A DNA stretch of 7,444 nucleotides, from assembly GCA_030753015.1 (NCBI GenBank), contig JASMDC010000072.1, positions 1-7,444 of the forward strand. The letters run 5' to 3'. Under the pieces are notes generated by a model. The model made no database searches. It was given only the letters and a program-made list of their open reading frames with translations, and was not told the origin of the DNA. Position numbers and translations under genes: made by a program. The stretch is from Candidatus Undinarchaeales archaeon. Its GTDB lineage: Archaea > SpSt-1190 > JASMDC01. Positions within the stretch are counted from its first letter, which is position 1; each line of letters opens with the position of its first letter. Positions 4,657-7,444 of this stretch are shown here, in pieces.

Positions 4657-4792
4657 GCATAACATAAGTGCATCCGGCTCCGGCCCTTGCGGCCCTCCAC
4701 GAACACGCCGACAATCGTTAGGGCCTTGACGATCCGAACCTCGCCAGAAATCGCTACACGTCGGCGCGTCGGATGGCACCCAGCCGTTTGGC
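4657..4792. repeat. Repeat F: attC-like site at the right end of the array
   Basis: The left core is GCATAAC (4657-4663) and the right core GTTTGGC (4786-4792). The outer stem is GTGC-ATCCG (4668-4676) with CGGAT-G-GCAC (4770-4779), leaving one extrahelical G at 4775, a hallmark of attC hairpins. The inner stem is CGCCGAC (4706-4712) with GTCGGCG (4760-4766), perfect. A small extra stem ATCGT/ACGAT lies at the loop base. The conserved loop motif is at 4736-4755. No further repeat follows to the right. Confidence 0.75.
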
Positions 4793-5053
4793 TCCACGTA
4801 ATTCAATCCTCCGTAGTATACGATACCCGTGCTCTTCTGTACCGGCTTCCTGTCTTTTCGCCAGTCATCGAAGAGGAGCCTAATATCGAACGACATCCGC
4901 AAGGAGTACTTCGATGGCCGCTGCGGATCCATTGAAGATCATGCTGAAATGATGGGCGGATGTATCGCGATCACGCCCTTGACCGAACTTGCATGCAGGT
5001 GAATCTGTTCGGAGCGCCATCGGTAGAGGATAAAAGGATAGACGTCATTCGAA
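4793..5053. other. Gene-poor junction between the array and the membrane-protein gene
   Basis: Counting repeat F, 4643-5053 is 411 bp without a convincing gene. On the plus strand, GTG 4829 to TGA 5002 gives 57 residues (landmarks NDIRKEYFDGRCGSIEDHAE and MMGGCIAITPLTE) that look protein-like but match nothing I know. The overlapping minus-strand frame ending its ATG at 4932 is probably its shadow, or the reverse. This could be the truncated tail of a gene cut by the array. A TATA-like GATAAAAGG at 5030-5038 lies about 20 bp before ATG 5054. Confidence 0.3.
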
Positions 5054-7186
5054 ATGATAATGAATCGCTTGTTCGATGGCCTTTTCATTTGTGTTCTTCT
5101 TCTCGTGTTCATCGATACTACCATCCTCTGCAGCTCATTCATCAGCTATCCCGGCCTCGACAATCTTAGCAGCACCACGCTTCACCTGAGCACCCTCGGT
5201 TCACTGAACAAACGGGGTGTTGCTGGAGCAGATCCCATCTACGCTGATGAGCAACACGATTATCCCTGGTTGCACCAACTCATTCAGGTTCTTGTCATCA
5301 AGGTCACGTCACTTCCCCCCGGTACCGTCTATATCATGTGGCCACTGTTCCAATTGTTCCTTATCGTAACGGGAGCATACGGAATAGGCAAGGCGTTGAT
5401 CGGTGGTAATGGGGGACAATGGGTTGTCCTTTTTTCAATCATCATCAGATCGACGAAGCGGGTCATGTTCCTGTCGTGGCCCCTCTATACCTCGTTCGGC
5501 CTGGTCTATCTACTGATCCTTTTCGTCTCATGGTATTCGATACGGAGAAAGATGTCGTACTTGGTGATCGGAGGTTGCCTTCTGGGTCTTATCTTCATGA
5601 CACACATTAATACGTTCGTGGCCTGCGCATTATTGCCTTTACTTGCGCTGCTATTTGGAAATCCCGATGGCCGAACAATAAGAAGAAGGCTCATCGAGAT
5701 CGGGATCCTTTATTTCATCGCATTTCTTGTCAGCTCGGCTTACTGGTATCCACTTTTCGAGAATTATCGGTTCAAGATACAGTCGGCGACCCAGGAATTC
5801 GTTTACTTCGATATGAAATTATATCCATGGCCTCAATATTCAACCCCTGCACAGATCGCTGACATGGTCCTGAATCGGGTCACAAGCGAGGTGGAAGGTC
5901 GCGAGAATAGTTGCAGTGCGAACAATGCGCTGGTCTTCCTCTTTGCGATCTCGGGTCTTATTTTGGTCGGAAGGAACAGGTCCATTGGAAATCGGCTCAT
6001 TCTCATTGTTTTCATTACCTTCTTATTGGCAAGATTACATCATATCATTCTCTATCCCTTGATCTCATTTCGATTACAATTCTTCAGATTCTCCGATTAC
6101 CTGGAGATCTCATATGCGATCCTCGCGGGATTGAGCATGACTTCAATAGACAGGCTATCGAGAATCCATTGGAGACCGATCTTCCCTACCCTATTCCTGA
6201 TCCTTCTTGCCTGCTTCCATTTCAGTTCGACACACTATGCGATACAAATGAACGAGGCCATTCAAAGTGGAAGAGGGAACGACTGGGGAATAATCTCCAA
6301 GGACAATGGGCGCATGATGGCTATCGATAACGGATCAAGATTCGCCTGTTTCTTCAAGGCTTCACAAACATTGTACAACACGGATGGTGTTATCAATACT
6401 GATCCTTATTACTCTCAACTCCTCAATATAATGAATCAAGGTGAATACCTTGCCGGTCCAAAAGGCTATTCGAATATCTTTGTTGATGTCGGCCTGCGCG
6501 AACGTCTATCGAGATACATCTATTATGGCGTGCAAAGTGCGGGGTTCCAGTCACTTTTCAGCCATTATAATATTACACATGTAGTTGTTGACCCTTACAA
6601 TTTCAATAAATGGCCCTTAGGAATGACCAAGTTCAGGTCTCCACTCTTTGAAAAAACGATCGAATGCTGGCAAGATGATCTGCCATCTCCTACTGGCGAT
6701 ACAATAAGCGGACCCGTTATCGTCTACAAGGTCAATCAAACGTACATGCAAGGAGCACCCCGCCCGTTGGACACGTTCCTGTCCTGTTATTATGCGATCC
6801 CGCTTTCTACAGAGGTATCGTATGCGCTATACGATGTAGAGGACGTTCGCGAGAAGGCAAGGAAGCATGGATTGATCCTTGTCCATGGTGAAGGAAGATC
6901 ATTCGACTCATCTCAAGCCCAGAGGATCGCCCAGCATTTCGCAAACTCATTTGTCACGGATGATTACCGATATGAGGGCAAGAAAGGTGATGAGATAACG
7001 ATCTTCATTGGAGGCCCTGCTACGAACGACTATATCGCGGCACTATCATTCGAAGAGCTTACCGTTCTTTATCACTCTCCATTCGATCACTCTTGCATAT
7101 TCCTTCATGGGAACGACCTTATAGTGGGTGGATATAAAGAACGATCCACTAGAGACGCGGTCAATCTATTCCTTTCATTAGAATGA
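5054..7186 (+). CDS. Multi-pass membrane protein, GT-C-like, with large C-terminal domain; function unknown
   Basis: This is a 710-residue protein. The N-terminal half has about ten hydrophobic segments, roughly at residues 7-30, 92-112, 123-140, 143-163, 167-201, 213-232, 291-306, 313-328, 350-362 and 376-392. The rest (395-710) is soluble, probably outside the membrane. The first large loop (31-75) holds acidic and aromatic residues (LDN at 35-37, DEQHDYPW at 65-72), as in the first extracytoplasmic loop of GT-C glycosyltransferases using lipid-linked sugars. The FRLQFFRFSDYLEISYAILAG stretch resembles archaeal membrane proteins annotated as PTPS-related; here I see no direct catalytic proof. 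ATG 5054 follows a TATA-like box at about 20 bp, so a leaderless mRNA is likely; ATG 5060 is the alternative. It is unlike the TA modules in size and in lacking flanking repeats, so it probably belongs to the host chromosome. Confidence 0.72.
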   Translation: MIMNRLFDGLFICVLLLVFIDTTILCSSFISYPGLDNLSSTTLHLSTLGSLNKRGVAGADPIYADEQHDYPWLHQLIQVLVIKVTSLPPGTVYIMWPLFQLFLIVTGAYGIGKALIGGNGGQWVVLFSIIIRSTKRVMFLSWPLYTSFGLVYLLILFVSWYSIRRKMSYLVIGGCLLGLIFMTHINTFVACALLPLLALLFGNPDGRTIRRRLIEIGILYFIAFLVSSAYWYPLFENYRFKIQSATQEFVYFDMKLYPWPQYSTPAQIADMVLNRVTSEVEGRENSCSANNALVFLFAISGLILVGRNRSIGNRLILIVFITFLLARLHHIILYPLISFRLQFFRFSDYLEISYAILAGLSMTSIDRLSRIHWRPIFPTLFLILLACFHFSSTHYAIQMNEAIQSGRGNDWGIISKDNGRMMAIDNGSRFACFFKASQTLYNTDGVINTDPYYSQLLNIMNQGEYLAGPKGYSNIFVDVGLRERLSRYIYYGVQSAGFQSLFSHYNITHVVVDPYNFNKWPLGMTKFRSPLFEKTIECWQDDLPSPTGDTISGPVIVYKVNQTYMQGAPRPLDTFLSCYYAIPLSTEVSYALYDVEDVREKARKHGLILVHGEGRSFDSSQAQRIAQHFANSFVTDDYRYEGKKGDEITIFIGGPATNDYIAALSFEELTVLYHSPFDHSCIFLHGNDLIVGGYKERSTRDAVNLFLSLE

Positions 7187-7444
7187 GAACATACCGGATT
7201 TCCGTTCCACTTTCTTCCTTTCCCGATCATTATCGTCCCAATCTCAAGCCCAGGACGGGATTCCAATATCTTCCCTACAAGCCGTAGGGATATACCTGAC
7301 CGACATCCGATAACAGTGGGTTATCTGACGTCGCTTTTTCCTTCCAGATGACTGTAAGAGGCACACATACGTTGTCGCCCCCTCAGCCTGAATAACGCCC
7401 ATGTGGATATCCGAATTACCGAATTTCCACCACGACGCGATAAT
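7187..7444. other. Downstream non-coding stretch with two small hairpins
   Basis: No gene with a start is visible. A pyrimidine-rich run (7197-7217) follows the stop codon. Hairpins CCCTAC-N5-GTAGGG (7273-7289) and GATAAC-N5-GTTATC (7309-7325) are followed by a T run at 7336-7340, together a possible archaeal termination region. Two minus-strand frames stay open from the right edge for 50-65 codons, but neither shows a recognisable domain, so I do not call a gene. Confidence 0.3.

Larger units (their letters stand above)
1..4792. mobile_element. Integron-like gene-cassette array of five toxin-antitoxin modules
   Basis: Five two-gene TA modules alternate with structured repeats A to F, each module carrying its own promoter. 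In modules 2-5 the 3' end of the last gene lies only 14-41 bp from a repeat. Repeats start with an AAC core and, in B, D, E and F, end with a GTT core. The outer ends of neighbouring repeats are inverse complements across the module between them, as known for integron cassettes. Modules 1-3 read minus and 4-5 plus, which is tolerable because each has a promoter; TA cassettes with own promoters are typical of large sedentary bacterial integrons. No integrase or attI site is visible, so the integron assignment is inferred from the repeats. The array runs off the left edge and appears to end at repeat F. Confidence 0.7.

Noticed and set aside
4639-4932. Minus-strand frame of 97 residues
   Set aside because: About half of it lies in repeat F and is a translation of the structured repeat; the remainder competes with a plus-strand frame and has no recognisable domain.
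7250-7444. Open minus-strand frame running in from the right edge
   Set aside because: A second frame on the same strand is also open over most of the stretch, no domain is recognisable and no start is in the window.
1-7444. tRNA or rRNA genes, CRISPR arrays, transposases or integrase
   Set aside because: None was found on either strand; the only structured elements are the attC-like repeats, operators and small hairpins.

Overview
The window reads as archaeal, probably a euryarchaeote related to methanogens. Every credible gene is preceded by an AT-rich TATA-like box about 20-45 bp before its start, often so close that the mRNA would be leaderless or nearly so. The small genes belong to toxin-antitoxin (TA) families common in archaea. 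The large gene at the right is a multi-pass membrane protein of a kind frequent in archaea. The taxon is inferred from style and was not proven by a marker gene.

Layout. Positions 1-4792 form a compact array of five two-gene TA modules, each with its own promoter and each bounded by 136-146 bp structured repeats (called A-F here). Module 1 (minus) is a HEPN-like protein plus a nucleotidyltransferase. Module 2 (minus) is a ribbon-helix-helix antitoxin plus a PIN ribonuclease broken by two stop codons. Module 3 (minus) is a small acidic antitoxin plus a RelE toxin. Module 4 (plus) is a RelB-like antitoxin plus a RelE toxin broken by one TAG. Module 5 (plus) is a winged-helix-like protein plus a RelE-like toxin. 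Positions 4793-5053 hold no convincing gene. Positions 5054-7186 encode a 710-residue membrane protein, probably the resident gene beside the array, and 7187-7444 is non-coding as far as I can see.

The main discovery is the repeats. Each starts with an AAC-ending core, folds into a two-step imperfect hairpin and, in B, D, E and F, ends with a GTT-starting core. The end of one repeat is the inverse complement of the start of the next across the intervening module: 15 of 16 bases for B/C, 15 of 17 for D/E, and nine perfect bases plus a gapped extension for E/F. This is the relation expected between the R' and R'' cores of an integron gene cassette, so the array looks like an integron-type (attC) cassette array made of TA modules. 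No integrase is inside the window. Two features depart from textbook attC sites: the cassette-specific complementarity is roughly twice as long, and a 20-21 nt motif is conserved in the terminal loop.

Other notable points are a duplicated pair of palindromic operators with identical 39-bp spacing on both sides of module 1, toxins inactivated while their antitoxins stay intact, and a compensatory base pair in the stems of repeats C and E.
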